Assembly (NCBI RefSeq): GCF_008831285.2
Contig: NC_045143.1
Span: forward strand, 19,805,655-19,869,654
DNA from: Nymphaea colorata
Lineage: Eukaryota > Streptophyta > Magnoliopsida > Nymphaeales > Nymphaeaceae
Direction: 5' to 3'
DNA length: 64,000 nucleotides
The notes beneath the pieces were generated by a model that saw only the letters and a list, made by a program, of their open reading frames with translations, was not told where the DNA came from and made no database searches. How positions within the stretch are numbered: the first letter of the stretch is position 1; each line of letters starts with the position of its first letter. Made by a program: the position numbers and the translations under genes. This document shows, one piece after another, positions 35,332 through 47,489 of the stretch.

Positions 35332-37440
35332 AAGTATAGCTCTTGAATTTCTTATTTCATGCAGGTTACATGCATTTAGCACTTCTGGAATAGTCAAGAA
35401 CAAGGCAGATGAATGTTCAGATTGTGGATGCATTACGCTTTGGGGATGAGGGAAAGGCTTCTGGTTTGCTTTGGAATAGTGACTGCAAACAGTTATCTGC
35501 TGAGGATCTTCTCCCCATTCTTGGGTACTGTACAACGGCCCCTAAGCCACTGGTAGGTTATTAACTTCTCTCATTCTTGCCCCTTATTACTAAACATTTT
35601 TCCTGATATTGACTAAATCTTTATATGATTCTTCTCATTACTATTCATAAATTTATCATGCATCCACCTTCTATTGATCTTATTCCAGAAAAATTGTTCC
35701 GGTTCAAAGTGGGTAGAAAAATAATTCAGGTGCAAAACTTTTGGTGTGTTTTGCGGCCTGGAATTTTGTTTTTGCTATTTGATAAAACAGGAAAAACATT
35801 CTGGGTTAAAATGTTAGTGTTGGGCTGCTTGTGTTATCTTACATTTTTGTCAGAATAACAAGCTTTACAAACTTAAGTAAACAAATAAATCACAAACCTT
35901 GGGCTTAAAATTTTTCACAACAGTATTTTTCAGTTTAATGACTAATATATCCTGTCAGCACTAAAATAAATTAGGTAGTGTTAAATATATTTTATGTTGT
36001 TAGGGGGAGTTCAAAATGTCCCAAGCCACAAAGAAATATGTACCTTTTCTTCTGAGTTTCCAATTACTGATCTTCCTTCTTCATCTCCTCCAATTGTTCT
36101 TTAGGGCTCGTTTGATTGTCGGTTGAAATTTAACGTGGTTAATTTACCATGGTAAATTTTCTGAAAAAATTTACAAGATGAAATTTCTCCTTCTTCCAAT
36201 CCGAGGGCCTGTTTGATTGTCGGGTTAAATTTAACGTGGTAAATTTAACCTTGTTTGTTGCATAGGAAGAAAGAAGCGGCTGAAAATGGGGAGGCAATTG
36301 GAGAGAGGTGCAACAGTGGCGTCGCTTGTCGATTCTGGCTGAAGCCGATGGACATGGGCAATGGACAATGAAGCAAGCGAGCAGTGAAGCAGGGATGGCA
36401 TCGACGAATGATGCTGGGGCCAGAGCTGAATGACACCGAGGTTTCAAATGGTTGAGGTTTCAAATGGTTACTAGTGTGAGCTCGACCACTGGGAGAGGGA
36501 AAATAACTATGAATGATGCATTGCAGGGCAGAAGCCAATAATAGCAGTCAGATAGGGGAGGACTTACCAGAACAAAGGAATCACACAGGGATGCTGGTTT
36601 AACAAGCACAGCTCGAATGCTTCACAATCATGGGATGGTGGGGGAACAATCGATGTTGGGTTCAGGCGGGAGGCGGTGGAGTTTCGGTGAGGGTGGATGC
36701 TGGGAAGAACTTGAACAGGATTCTATTCCATTCTTATCTCTAGAATAGCCGTCGTACTGCTCCAAGCCAACCCCCAAGATCGGGAAGTCTGCCTGGAGGT
36801 CGATCTTCATCCCACGCAAAGCCCTAGTTCTTCTTTTCATTGTTGAGCATCTCTAGAACTCATGACGCGACGAGCATCTTTGAAACTCATGAGGTGACGA
36901 AACAACAGCTTCTGAACTTCATCGATGATGCGCGGCCAAGAGAGAAACGGAGATGTGGAGATGATAGATTGGAAGAGATGAGGGAAACAGAGATGTGGAG
37001 ATGATAGATTGGAAGAGATGGAGAGAAACGGCGATTGCCGCCACCGACTCAAATGCGACAGTGAAAAAGCATGTCGAGCGGGTGAAATTTCACCCGCTCC
37101 ATTTTACAACAAACAGGTGAAATTCCAACCTGTTTGTTGTGTTTTTAGTCGGGCGGGTGAAATTTACCCGCCCATACAAATTTCACCTCCTCTGCTCATT
37201 TTACCCCGATTGTCAAACGGGGCCTTAGCTATTTTAGATTACAAATGCTCTTCGTATTTAGGCAGATCTTCCTTTCAGATGCTCAAGCATGCACAGAGAA
37301 GGTCACAACCAATGTTATCACTGGCATATCGTATCACGTATCGGTCGGGCCGACCTATACGTCGTATCGTAACGTATCGTAATGTATCATATAATTAATT
37401 TTAAATTTGTAAAAAATATTTTAAAAAATTATAAAAAATA
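35332..37440 (+). repeat. Duplicated segment, copy 1, with an exon-like block and a Harbinger insertion
   Basis: Excluding the insertion at 36104-37224, this segment aligns along its length with 44843-45840; scattered substitutions give about 95% identity by eye. Near the start is an exon-like block after an AG: RTRQMNVQIVDALRFGDEGK, continuing ASGLLWNSDCKQLSAEDLLP and ending near 35552 at a GT. A TAG interrupts this frame (LLE-stop-SRTR), where copy 2 has CAG. I do not recognise the protein. The right part enters a TATCGTA element that copy 2 also carries, so that element predates the duplication. Confidence 0.85.
36104..37224. mobile_element. Non-autonomous PIF/Harbinger (Tourist-type) element, 1121 bp
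   Basis: It is flanked by TTA at 36101-36103 and 37225-37227. The ends GGGCTCGTTTGATTGTC and the inverted GATTGTCAAACGGGGCC are terminal inverted repeats of the Tourist kind. The paralogous segment at 45.6 kb reads straight through (TTCTTTAGCTATTTTAG), so it is the empty site and confirms both ends. Subterminal palindromes such as GGTGAAATTTCACC near 37080-37190 match those of the larger element at 47-53 kb, so both belong to one family. No transposase is visible. Confidence 0.93.
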
Positions 37441-38080
37441 CAAAAAAAAATCAGAAAAGTTCTAAAAAAATCCGAAAAAACAACCAAAAATAAAGAAAAA
37501 TAAAGAAAAATGTATTTAAAGGAACATTCATCATTCATGTATGTAAAGTATGAACTATGAAAGTATGAAGTATGAATATGAACAACAAATTCTAAAATAA
37601 GAAATCAGACATTCAAAAATTCAGAAGTCAAAACATATAGACATAGTTATCATCTTTCATGATTCAACAAAAAGCCTGGTCAATTGTCATCTGCATCATC
37701 ATCTTCATTTTCTTCATTAAGTGTTTCTTCTATCCCCTCTGTTGCAAATGGAATGTCACCAAAAAACCTAAAAACCCTCTTTCTCCAAGCTTCCCTCCGT
37801 GCCTTCTACAAGAAAGAAACCTTTTTCTCACGGGCAAAACTTGATGCAAATGAGGAAAATCTCTCCCTCTCACATCTCTTGAAGTATTTAGAAACAAGAA
37901 AAGAGAGAGAGAGAAGAGCATATATACAAGAAGATGCAAAAAGGGGACATTGGGGCCCTTTTCTTACAAATTTCCCCATATTGCACGATACGGGCGATGC
38001 ACCTACGATACACGGCTGTATCGTGTATCGTAGGCATATCGTACGACATGTGTCCGTATCATACGATACGGATAACATTG
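37310..38080. mobile_element. TATCGTA-rich inverted-repeat element, fullest copy
   Basis: The ends are CAATGTTATC at 37310-37319 and GATAACATTG at 38071-38080, a perfect 10-bp inverted pair. Next to each end lie clusters of CGTATCGTA/TACGATACG. The interior is very A-rich with a serine-rich-looking segment. The open frames at 37659-38130 are not like any known protein. No clear TSD was found. The right flank is the copia-3 fragment. The class is unassigned; a MITE-like DNA element is the best guess. Confidence 0.65.
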
Positions 38081-38855
38081 AAAGAAAGTACATTCTTGAC
38101 TTGTTGAAAGAGATGGGGAAACTTGGCTGACCTGACAATATCCTACTCCAATGGATTTCATAAGATCAGTATTAAAATGGGAAGCTGCTTCATGATGAAG
38201 CTAAAGGGAAACATCAGAGCGGTTAGTTGGGATTATCTAACTCTCCCTAGACCCGACATCACCTTTACCGCGAATGTGATGAGTCAATTCATGCATGTTG
38301 CTACTAATGCTCAATGGGAAGCTGCTGAAAGAATCTTGTGCTATCTGAAGAAGAATCCTAGTATAGGCCTTCTATATGTGAGACAAGATCAGCTGAACAT
38401 TGAAGGATATTTTGATGCTAACTGGGTTGACTGCATTGATATAAGGTCTACCACTAGTTATTGTGTCTATTTGGGAGGTAACTTGGTGGTGTGGAGAAGT
38501 AAAAGGAAAAATGTTTGTTCCCATTCGGGTGTCGAGGCTGAGTACCGTGTTGTAGCCATGGAAGTTTCTAAAATTATTGTGGCTAAAAGTATTGATAGTT
38601 GATACCTATGAAGATATACTGTGATAATAAGTCAGATATAAATCTTGCAAACAATCCAGTGTTACATGATAGGACCAAGCATGTGGAGATTGATCGACGT
38701 TTCATTCGTGAGAGAATTGACTCCGAAGAGCTTGTCTTACCATATATGAAGTTTGATGATCAAGTTGCAAATGTGTGAACAAAAGCTTTGTTGTCTACTC
38801 AGTTTGAGAAGAATGTAAGCAAGTTGGGCATGTTTGACCCCAACTTGAGGGAGAA
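38081..38855 (+). pseudogene. copia-3 RT/RNase H remnant
   Basis: Frames read LTLPRPDITFTANVMSQFMH, AERILCYLKKNPSIGLLY, IEGYFDANWVDC, VVWRSKRKNVCSHSGVEAEY, then YCDNKSDINLANNP, HVEIDRRFIRERIDSEE and KALLSTQFEKNVSKLGM. This is the RT end and RNase H of a copia element related to copia-1, whose equivalent tail is nearly the same. Stops and shifts interrupt it. The 5' part is cut off by the TATCGTA element. Confidence 0.88.
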
Positions 38856-39106
38856 TGTTAACGAGTTTGTATCTAGACGGGTCGCTGGTCCAAACCCGAC
38901 CTATCCAACTCTTAAGTGTGGTGACCATCGTCTCTTAAGAGGGGTGTTTTTAACCCTAATTTGTTTTTTAATGAAATTAAGAGAGTGAGAGGACTGCAGC
39001 TAGTGAGCGTTGTTCATTCACCTCTGTCGTGTTTTTCCTTCAGTTTTGAAGGGTTTTCCATATTAAATCAATGTTTCTCCTCTTCTTTGATATCCATAAT
39101 TCTACA
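38856..39106 (+). repeat. 3' LTR of copia-3
   Basis: It starts TGTTAACGAG directly after the RNase H frame and a purine run (TTGAGGGAGAA), and ends AATTCTACA, the same type of end as the copia-1 LTR. It is about 251 bp. The opposite LTR is missing. Confidence 0.75.
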
Positions 39107-41930
39107 CCTATAAATTGGAATTGATCATTTTCATTCACCCTTTTGCACCATTGCCATGCTTGCAAAACAATATAATTCTATCATAATCTTTAGAAAAAAT
39201 GGAAACCTAAGGTGACAAGGAGAGACCTCATATCGCAATCTCCCAAATACAACATTCATGAAGAGCTTCAATCTAATCATTCATAAATTCAAACCACTTC
39301 CTGGAATTGGTAGTTTGATAAAATGTAATTGACCCATCACTCCTCATTCATAGCAGCTAAGAATGATTGAAATTCTATGGGAACATTGTCATCCCACCCA
39401 TTTTTCAATTGGATGACGAGAACATATAGAACAACAAAAATCGAGGATATGAGACAAAGTTGAAGAAGTAGGTGTTGAACAGGAACTGTTGGCAAGATCA
39501 AGGTTTCTCTCCCTCAACAAGTGTGAGTGATACCCTTGAATCTACTTAATGCTAATGGGCTTTCTTGGGAGACCAACTCCGGAACTTATGTAGCATGTCC
39601 TTGTTGTTGTAGGCACCTGTAGTAACAACCCCCCTCAATACTAGCAAAGGGTTTTGCATTCAGCCATGGTTAATAGACCCTAACCATTGGTCTTGATCCA
39701 TGACTCTCTTCATAGCACTAACCAAATTTCAGTTCATCAAAAACAACATTATGCAACATTTTCACCGATTTGCAAATAGGGTTGTATCATTGGCACCATC
39801 TTCCTTTATACTCATCAGCATAACCCACAAGCCTATACATGAAAGCTCTGTCTTGAAATTTAGGTGTCTAGGATCCATCAATATGTACATAACGAGCACT
39901 TCCAAAAACATGCAAGTAATAAAAAGTTTGATGGATGCCAAACAATGTACAATATTGAGTTTTATCTTCAAACTACATCATACGTAATTTGATGATCAAA
40001 TATACGACAATATGAAATGCTTCTACGTTATAAGGAGATGAGGAGATCAGTCTCATGCATGCTCTTTGCACTTTCAAGTTCAACAATGTGCTTATGTTTC
40101 TGCTTAATAATCTCATGTTGTTAAGGTGTATGCATATAAGATACCATCTCTACAACACAAACACTTCTAAAAGATAGAAGTACCATGTTCAGATGACACG
40201 ACACTGGTGCTAATACTGCACACTGCTTGGACATGACAGGCTTAATTTTTTGTAATTTTTTTGATATATTTTTTTAGTTTTTGATCTATTTTATAGCATT
40301 TTTTTAGTAGTATATATTTTATAAATGTAAACAATGAATTTATATGTTTATTGGCTTAAAATTTTATTTTATATGTACACACACACAAACACACATAATA
40401 TATATATATAGGCAAATTGAATGGTAACTCTAGCTTTTTAGAGTCACCCCGCCATCTAACCAGGACCATCTGATCTAGCAGGATGGATGGTTAAGAAAAA
40501 AAAAAAAGAAAAAGATGATGAGCATTTTCACCATCTAGTATTAATTCTCACTTTTTTCTCCATGCTTTTCTCTCAACTATCCATTTACATCAAATGGATA
40601 ACCCTATAACTCTAAATAGCCAAAGTCATCATTTATATATATATAGTGTGTGTGTGTGTGTCTTTGTGTGTGTGTACAAGTAGTACCCGTACTAGTACCT
40701 GGACTACGTATCTATACCCATGTGACATAGGACACCATTCTCCCTTATTTCTTTACTGAAAATATATTATACGAAGTCACTAGATATAAATTCACCCCAT
40801 CCATCATATTGGGAAAATTGGGCAGACTTGGAGAATTGATTTTTCGACCAAAGAGACAAAAAAGGTGAGACGAGAAAAAATTTTGGATTCATTTTCATGA
40901 AACATATCCAGGTATAACAAAAATAATTATCAACATAAATCATACTATATTGACTTCCAGAGACATGAACAATGAGATATGGCCCCACATCAAAATATAC
41001 AGTCTAACAAGGCCTTGAACATATTTTAATTGCTAAAGGGATGATGTGGCATCCGAATGAGACGTTGACAAGCATGAGGCCATGGGTGAAGCCCTTCTAG
41101 CAAGCATAGGAGAGCAATGCTTTGAGAGATGCTGGTGACAGCTAGAAGAGCTCTATTGCAAAGTTGTGATACATGATAAACAAAACACCTCTCTGGAGAG
41201 CTCACAGGGTGAGTTGCACCTCATTGGCCAATGAAGGATCTAGTGAGACTGGCTGTATGATTGTTTCACATTGGATTTGACAAGAAGAAGAAAAAGGTGC
41301 TAAAGATGGAAATACACCACTAAGAAGAAGAAAGACAAAGCTTAATGGTAAGTTATTGGGCTTAATTATGGAGGGCACCCAATTACAATGAAAAGCAACA
41401 ATAAGAAGGCGAGTATTTAGAACAAAATAACAAGAAATCTCAAGAGTGCAAGTTCAAAGAGGGCTTTCCCATTGGTCGAGCTAGGTGTTGGCGGCAAAAA
41501 AGGAGTTTCCTTCTTGGCATGATCACATTGGCTCAAACAAGGGAGAGCACATACAATCTAGGAACTTTCCAAGTTGGCTAACTGGGCTCACAATCCTACG
41601 CACTACAATATGTGGGAGTGGGTCCCACACCTTGCTGAGGTTGGGTGCAGCTGGGCCTAGGAATGTATGGATCGACTCAGCTCGGGTTCGACTTGAACTT
41701 ACTCATTTATGCTCAACTTGAGCTTGTAAACAAGTTGAGTTCTAGTTATAGGAACTTCACTTGTTTGACTCGACACCATTTCTCCATCCTGGGTTATTGA
41801 CACCAAGCAGTCAATGTAGATTAGGAGAAGAATAGTGACACCACACTTACTATAAATAAACAACCAATGATCTAGTTGTGATCATTGAAAGTCATGCTTT
41901 TGGATATCAATGGAAAACTGTCAAACCAAA
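39107..41930. other. Stretch without recognisable gene
   Basis: No supported gene. Near 40190-40735 the sequence ends in ACCCATGTGACATAG and has GTACC-rich phrases, resembling the terminal motif of the element at 43.04-43.68 kb. A TA/TG microsatellite lies at 40630-40675, with short CA and TA runs near 40378-40410. Confidence 0.4.
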
Positions 41931-42310
41931 ACCTAGAGGCTTGTATGAGACCGTTAGGTGGTCGCTCCACGTACACTTTTTCTTTCAACAAAAAAATGCA
42001 TCTTTGACATCAATTTTGACTAATTTCCTAGTCATGCTTCAAGTGCCAAAATGACCTGAATTGTCTCCATTCAAAAAGTCAATTTGAAAAAAAAAATAAT
42101 TTATAACAAATAAATAAAACCTAGAGGCTTCTTCGAGAACGTTAGGTGGTTGCTCCATGTACAGTTTTTTTTTAATGAAAAAATGCATTTTTGACATCAA
42201 TTTTGACTAATTTCCTAGTCATGCTTACAACAAGTGCCAAAATGACCTGAATTGTCTCCATTCGAAAAGTCAATTTGGAAAAAAATAAATAATGTATAAA
42301 AACTAAATAA
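41931..42310. repeat. 188-bp direct tandem duplication
   Basis: ACCTAGAGGCTT-type starts occur at 41931 and 42119. The copies share GACATCAATTTTGACTAATT and AATGACCTGAATTGTCTCCA in order and differ at scattered sites. Confidence 0.92.
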
Positions 42311-42682
42311 AACAAAAATATTGAAAATTACTTTGGACTTGATATGTGGCACTATTGAATGAAGCAGGGATGAATTGCCCAATTTAGGAAAATATATTTT
42401 GCCCTCAATCTTTATCATAGGGTGCTTTGGGAGAATATTTAAAATAAGACGACAAAGGTTTTCTAAATTGAAGATTAAAAATGTGTTTATCGAAAACAAT
42501 ATTCCCATGTTTTTAGAGAATATTTGGAAGTAATAAATCATGGAAAAGAAATCAACCTCGTTTTGTAGGCTAGGTTGATAAGCAGAGTGCATCTCCTAAG
42601 AAGACTCTTGGTGGCCAATCCTAATGGATGATTTCCTCCCCACTTAGGGACGGTAAAGCAATAATCAGAATACTATGTGGGG

Positions 42683-43030
42683 CAATGTTGCAAAATATGT
42701 TGCATGAGCCGTATCAGTCCAGCCAATAGATACGATGTTTCGCAAAGTATCGTATCATATCGTAAAATTGTTTTTAATTTAAAAAATAAAAAAATAGAAA
42801 ACATAGAGAAAATTTTTAAAAAATCAGGAAAATCAAGAAAAATATGTTCTATATAAAAAAACATGTTATACAAAATTATAGGCTTACTATAGCTATGAAG
42901 TTACTTCACAAACAAGTCATAGTATCATATGATAACACAACATATCTAAGACACCAAGAAACATAATTTGTAACATTGATCTACATGATAAGTCATAAGA
43001 TCCATAACACATCAAAAAACAAGTTTTAAT
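42683..43030. repeat. TATCGTA-family element, partial copy
   Basis: It starts CAATGTTGCAAAATATG, followed by AGCCGTATCAG, GTATCGTATCATATCGTAAA, the same A-rich tract and AATATGTTCT. It then has CATAAGATCCATAA, as in the 44.63-kb copy. The right end is not defined. Confidence 0.6.
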
Positions 43031-43039
43031 TGTTATTTA

Positions 43040-43683
43040 TGTCACATGGGTGCAGGTACGGCAGTACGGGTACAGACACAGCAATTTTGAAAATTTTGGG
43101 TACACAGATACGGCAAATTTTATATTCTTAAAAATGATAAAATGAAAAAAAAAACATTAATAGTTCACTCTTACAATCTCGTAAGAAAGTCTCAAACAAA
43201 ACATTGTAAAACAATACACAATAGTTCAACGAAATCAATACTAAGCTAAGTCACATGGGTACTTCAGTAAGGTCCACGTACCCGTGTCGCCGTACATGTA
43301 CCCAAAATGGGTGCTTTGACACTTGGGTACCTATAGATCCAAACTGTTTAACTTTACTTTGATTTAATTTCTTCCATCTGACTTTTTATTCTATTCTTTA
43401 GATGTGAAAATTCGATTGATGTTCATATTTGACTAAGGGGCTGCTTCGTTGTCCATATGTTTAAAGTTTTTCATAGGTTTCTTAAACACACTGCTGCAAG
43501 AGCCGTTGATATATATTTTTTATGTTATTTATTTGTTTATGTTGATGTATATTCTTTATTTTGATACATATTTTTTAAGTATTTCTTATTGATTATATAT
43601 ATATACGGTTGTATTCATGCACCCAAGTTTTTTTAAAATGACCAGCACCTGTACCTGCACCGGCACCCGTACCTATGTGACAT
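43040..43683. mobile_element. Inverted-repeat element with TGTCACAT ends
   Basis: The left end TGTCACATGGGTGCAGGTAC and the inverted right end CCCGTACCTATGTGACA form imperfect terminal inverted repeats of about 24 bp. A TA lies on each side, possibly a dinucleotide TSD. A second internal block near 43250-43335 repeats the GTCACATGGGTAC and GTACCCGTGTCGCCGTAC phrases. The same family ends at 322 and probably near 40735. It is AT-rich inside, with no protein. Confidence 0.55.
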
Positions 43684-44625
43684 AGATACTAAGAAACAAA
43701 AGAATAAGTTACCAAACAGTTTTTGGGAAACATCTCAACATTATAAGTGCATAAGAAAGCATACCAACTTAGAATATCTGCAAAGCTTATATAAATGTAA
43801 AACCAGCATATATGTCATTCCAATTATATTACAGACATTTCCTAAGGTTCATTGTATCTTGTTCTATAATAAGTGATAGTCTAAACACACACAAAAATGA
43901 AATTGGAACTCCAAATATCACTTGTATTTTTAAAAACGATATGCTTTTACAGTTCACTTTTAGAATTGTAAATTACAGTAGAATAGCTGGAGATTGCGAT
44001 AGACTCCGAAGGCTGACTACATATAAACTCTGATAGAAAAATCATAAAAAGTTACAAACAAAGCCGTCATCCAAGCACCACACCTTATAACAATCAAAGC
44101 CACTGCAGATACAAAACCCAAACATGAATTCAGTGAACAAATGCATACACACTCAAAAAGGGGTAAAAGCAAGCCTTAGGAGAGCATGGTTTTCAACAAC
44201 ATTCAACTAACATTTGTGTTGATTATATGGAAGATCACGGAAAACTCAAGAGCCGCAAGACTATAACTTGCACGTCCACAAAAATAAATTTGCTAAATCC
44301 ATCATCCATAGCATTGAACAATAGTTAAGGCTCAAGATCAACAAATTAACCGTCCAATCTTCAAACAAAAACATCCATAAATCAGCAAATCCAAAAAAAA
44401 AAACCCCAAATCAAGAAAATGAAACCCTAAGTTCTAATATCGAAAAGAAAAAAAAAACACTTACCTGCCTGCCACCGGCTACCGCTGGACACCACTGGAC
44501 ATCGTCACCGATGAAATTGTTCAATTTGAATGCAAATAATAAACGATCTCATTCATTACCTTCATCATCATCATTATCATCTTCATCTTTTGTAGAAGAA
44601 ATTGGAAAACCCTCTTTCTCCAAAC
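43684..44625. other. Stretch without recognisable gene
   Basis: Nothing was recognised. The segment 44540-44625 (TTCATCATCATC, ACCCTCTTTCTCCAA) resembles part of the interior of the TATCGTA element at 37.7 kb. Confidence 0.4.
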
Positions 44626-44842
44626 CAATGTTGTAAAAAGCGTTTCGTAAGCCGTATCGGCCTGACTTTAAGATATGCCGTATCGTAAAATATCGTAACG
44701 TATCGTAATCTATCGTTTTTTTTAATAAATCAGAAAAAAATCAAAAAATTCATAAAAAATCAGTAAAAATCAAGAATAATATGTTCTTCATAAAAAACAC
44801 ATAGATTCATAAGTCATAAGGTCCATAAGTCATAAGGTCCAT
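44626..44842. repeat. TATCGTA-family element, left part
   Basis: It starts CAATGTTGTAAAAAGCG, then CGTATCGGCC, TATGCCGTATCG and CGTAACGTATCGTAATC. An A-rich tract follows, then a 17-bp tandem phrase (CATAAGGTCCATAAGT). It stops precisely where duplicated segment copy 2 begins. Confidence 0.65.
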
Positions 44843-45840
44843 AAGTATAGGTCATGAATTTCTTATTTCATGCAGGTTACAGGCATTTAGCATTCCTGGA
44901 ACAGTCAAGAACAAGGCAGATGAATGTTCAAATTGTGGATGCATTATGCTTTGGGGATGAGGGGAAGGCTTCTGGTTTGCTTTGGAATAGTGACTGCAAA
45001 CAGTTATCTGCTGAGGATCTTCTCCCCATTCTTGGGTAATGTTCAACGGCCCCTAAGCCATTGGTAGGTTATTAACTTCTCTGATTCTTGCCCCTTATTA
45101 CTAAACATTTTTCCTGATATTGACTAAAGTTTTATATGATTCTTCTCATTACTATTCATAAATTTGTCACGCATCCACCTTCTATTGATCTTATTCCAGA
45201 AAAATTGTTCCGGTTCAAAGTGGGTAGAAAAATAATTCAGGTGCAAAACTTTTGGTGTGTTTTGCAGCCTGGAATTTTGTTTTTGCTATTTGATAAAACA
45301 GGAAAAACATTATGGGTTAAAATGTTAGTGTTGGGCTGCTTGTGTTATCTTACATTTCTGTCTGAATAACAAGCTTTACAAACTTAAGTAAACAAATAAA
45401 TCACAAACCTTGGGCTTAAAATTTTTCACAACAGTATTTTTCAGTTTAATGACTAATATATCCTATTAGCACTAAAATAAACTAGGTGGTGTTAAATATA
45501 TTTTATGATGTTAGGGGGAGTTCGGATGTCCCAAGCCACAAAGAAATATGTACCTTTTCTTCTAAGTTTCAAATTACTGATCTTCCTTCTTCATCTCCTC
45601 CAATTGTTCTTTAGCTATTTTAGATTACAAATGCTCTTCGTATTTAGGGAGATCTTCCTTTCGGATGCGAAGTCTAATTGACAAGCATGCACAAAGAATG
45701 TCACAACCAATGTTATCACTGGCGTATCGTATCGGTCGGGCCGACCTATATGCCGTATCGTAATATATCGTAAATGTATCGTAACGTATCGTATAATTAA
45801 TTTTTTACTTTGTAAATAATATTTAAAAAATTAATAAAAT
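44843..45840 (+). repeat. Duplicated segment, copy 2 (empty site for the Harbinger element)
   Basis: It aligns with 35332-36103 joined to 37228-37440. Its exon-like frame is open where copy 1 has a stop: LEQSRTRQMNVQIVDALCFG, then KASGLLWNSDCKQLSAEDLL, followed by TAA where copy 1 has TAC (near 45038). So each copy has its own break. Downstream the sequence is non-coding, then a TATCGTA element begins at 45708. The protein family was not recognised. Confidence 0.85.
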
Positions 45841-45860
45841 AGTTTTTTAAATATCAAATA
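45708..45860. repeat. TATCGTA-family element, left end in copy 2
   Basis: It starts CAATGTTATCACTGGCGTAT and is followed by GGTCGGGCCGACC (a palindrome also present at 37343) and several CGTATCGTA motifs. It corresponds to the element at 37310, then diverges after the AT-rich tract. Confidence 0.7.
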
Positions 45861-47243
45861 TATTTTAATAATAAGATATATATTATGAATCAAATAAAAA
45901 TAATATTAAAAAACTTATCTAAATGAATCGAGCACGATCGAACTGACCCAGATTGGATTTTTTGCGTCTGAACTCGGGCCCGATCGAGTCAAGTACCATG
46001 TACTCAGGTACCTCAGCCCGATGCCCAAGCTCTCTCTTTCTCTTCCTTGCTCGATTGGTTTCCAAAAGAAGAAGCCTGGGAGCTCTCATCTTCTAGCGAG
46101 CAAATGACACATGCTCACTATTTTTTTTGTTGTGATTTCTTTTTTTGGCCTCAGTTGCCTTTCATCTCTTGTAACATTGCAAAAAGCGTTTTTTTTTTAA
46201 GCATTTGATAGGTGAAGGAGAGAGCTTCAAGCCCTTTTTAATAGAGGGCTTTGAACCCTCCGTCTTCAACGGGTGAGAATAAGGGCTTGATCTATCTCCT
46301 TTTCCTTTATACCATGAAAATTTATACCATGAAAAGAGGGGTTTCTCCACCTTCTTTCCACTATTCCTATAACACAAATCAAATGCCCTTTAAAAGAAAT
46401 GTAGCGTAGAATGATTAGAATGATGTTGAGTATGAAGTCTTGAAATTCCAAAACACAAAGATATGTAGTCTAATAATAAAGTATATATCTATACTAACTT
46501 CTAGCATGCCATGTCTATACGATCAAGAATTTTTTATTATTCTTTCAACTTCTTTTACTTATAGCACTGTGCCCACACAAGTTGTTAATGTGATCGAATT
46601 CTAATGACAATTTATGTGCAAATGTTTGTTATCCTGTTCTATATCATTTTGATTTTTTCTTTTTGGCTCCTCTCATCAATCCCGATATGATGACGATGCA
46701 TGTTAAATATTGTTTATTGTTTCAAGATGTTGGAAATCGTGCAACTTGTATTGTCCTGTATCAATGTCTATAAAAGGGTTCTCGATGAGGCAAGACACAT
46801 GACAAAAGGACATACAAAAGGACATATAGTTTATGACAAGACCCACCCCCGCATTTTTATGCAATTAGGGAATAACCATTATAAATCTTGAAACTTGCCA
46901 TCAAGAGTGGATCTTGTCAATAATAAAGTTGATGATGGAGAAGCTGATGATTAATTATTGATGTGCCAATTTGAATATTTGGTCTTCTGCATTTTACTTT
47001 GATAGTGACACTTTTAGTGACTCCTTGAACTAAATACATGAAATTACCAATCAGACAAGTGACTTAGTCTATTTATCAAATAGCTCAACTTGTTTGCTCG
47101 CTAATAACTAATCAGACCTTCTTGTTGTCTTTTATTCTTTTTTAACTTGCCTTGTTCACAAGAGTTAACTGCAGTGCATAAAGTATAGAACTCGAACAAT
47201 AATTTTTTTTCCAAGTCAGAGAGATGATTAAAAGTCAATTGAT
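45861..47243. other. Stretch without recognisable gene
   Basis: AT-rich. A short GC-richer phrase with CGGGCCCGATCGAG at 45970-45990 may be a small repeat. No coding or terminal structures were recognised. Confidence 0.4.
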
Positions 47244-47489
47244 TAAGGGCCCGTTTGATTGTCGAGTGAAATTTAACGTGGTAAATTTACCATGGTAAAT
47301 TTTTTTGGAAAAAATTACAGGATGAAATTTCTCCCTCTTTCAATCTGAGGCCTTGTTTGATGGACAAGAAGAATTTAACGTGGTAAACTTAACTATGTTT
47401 GATGCACATGAAGAATTTAGCGTGGTAAATTTAACTATGTTTGATGCACAAGAATAATTTAAAGTGGTAAATGTTGTTTTTTTTTCGTG

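Noticed and set aside
45015-45370. A 77-codon open frame downstream of the exon-like block in both duplicate copies (35625-35858 and 45136-45369)
   Set aside because: It starts after the GT site, is hydrophobic with T-rich composition, and its conservation is explained by the recent duplication.
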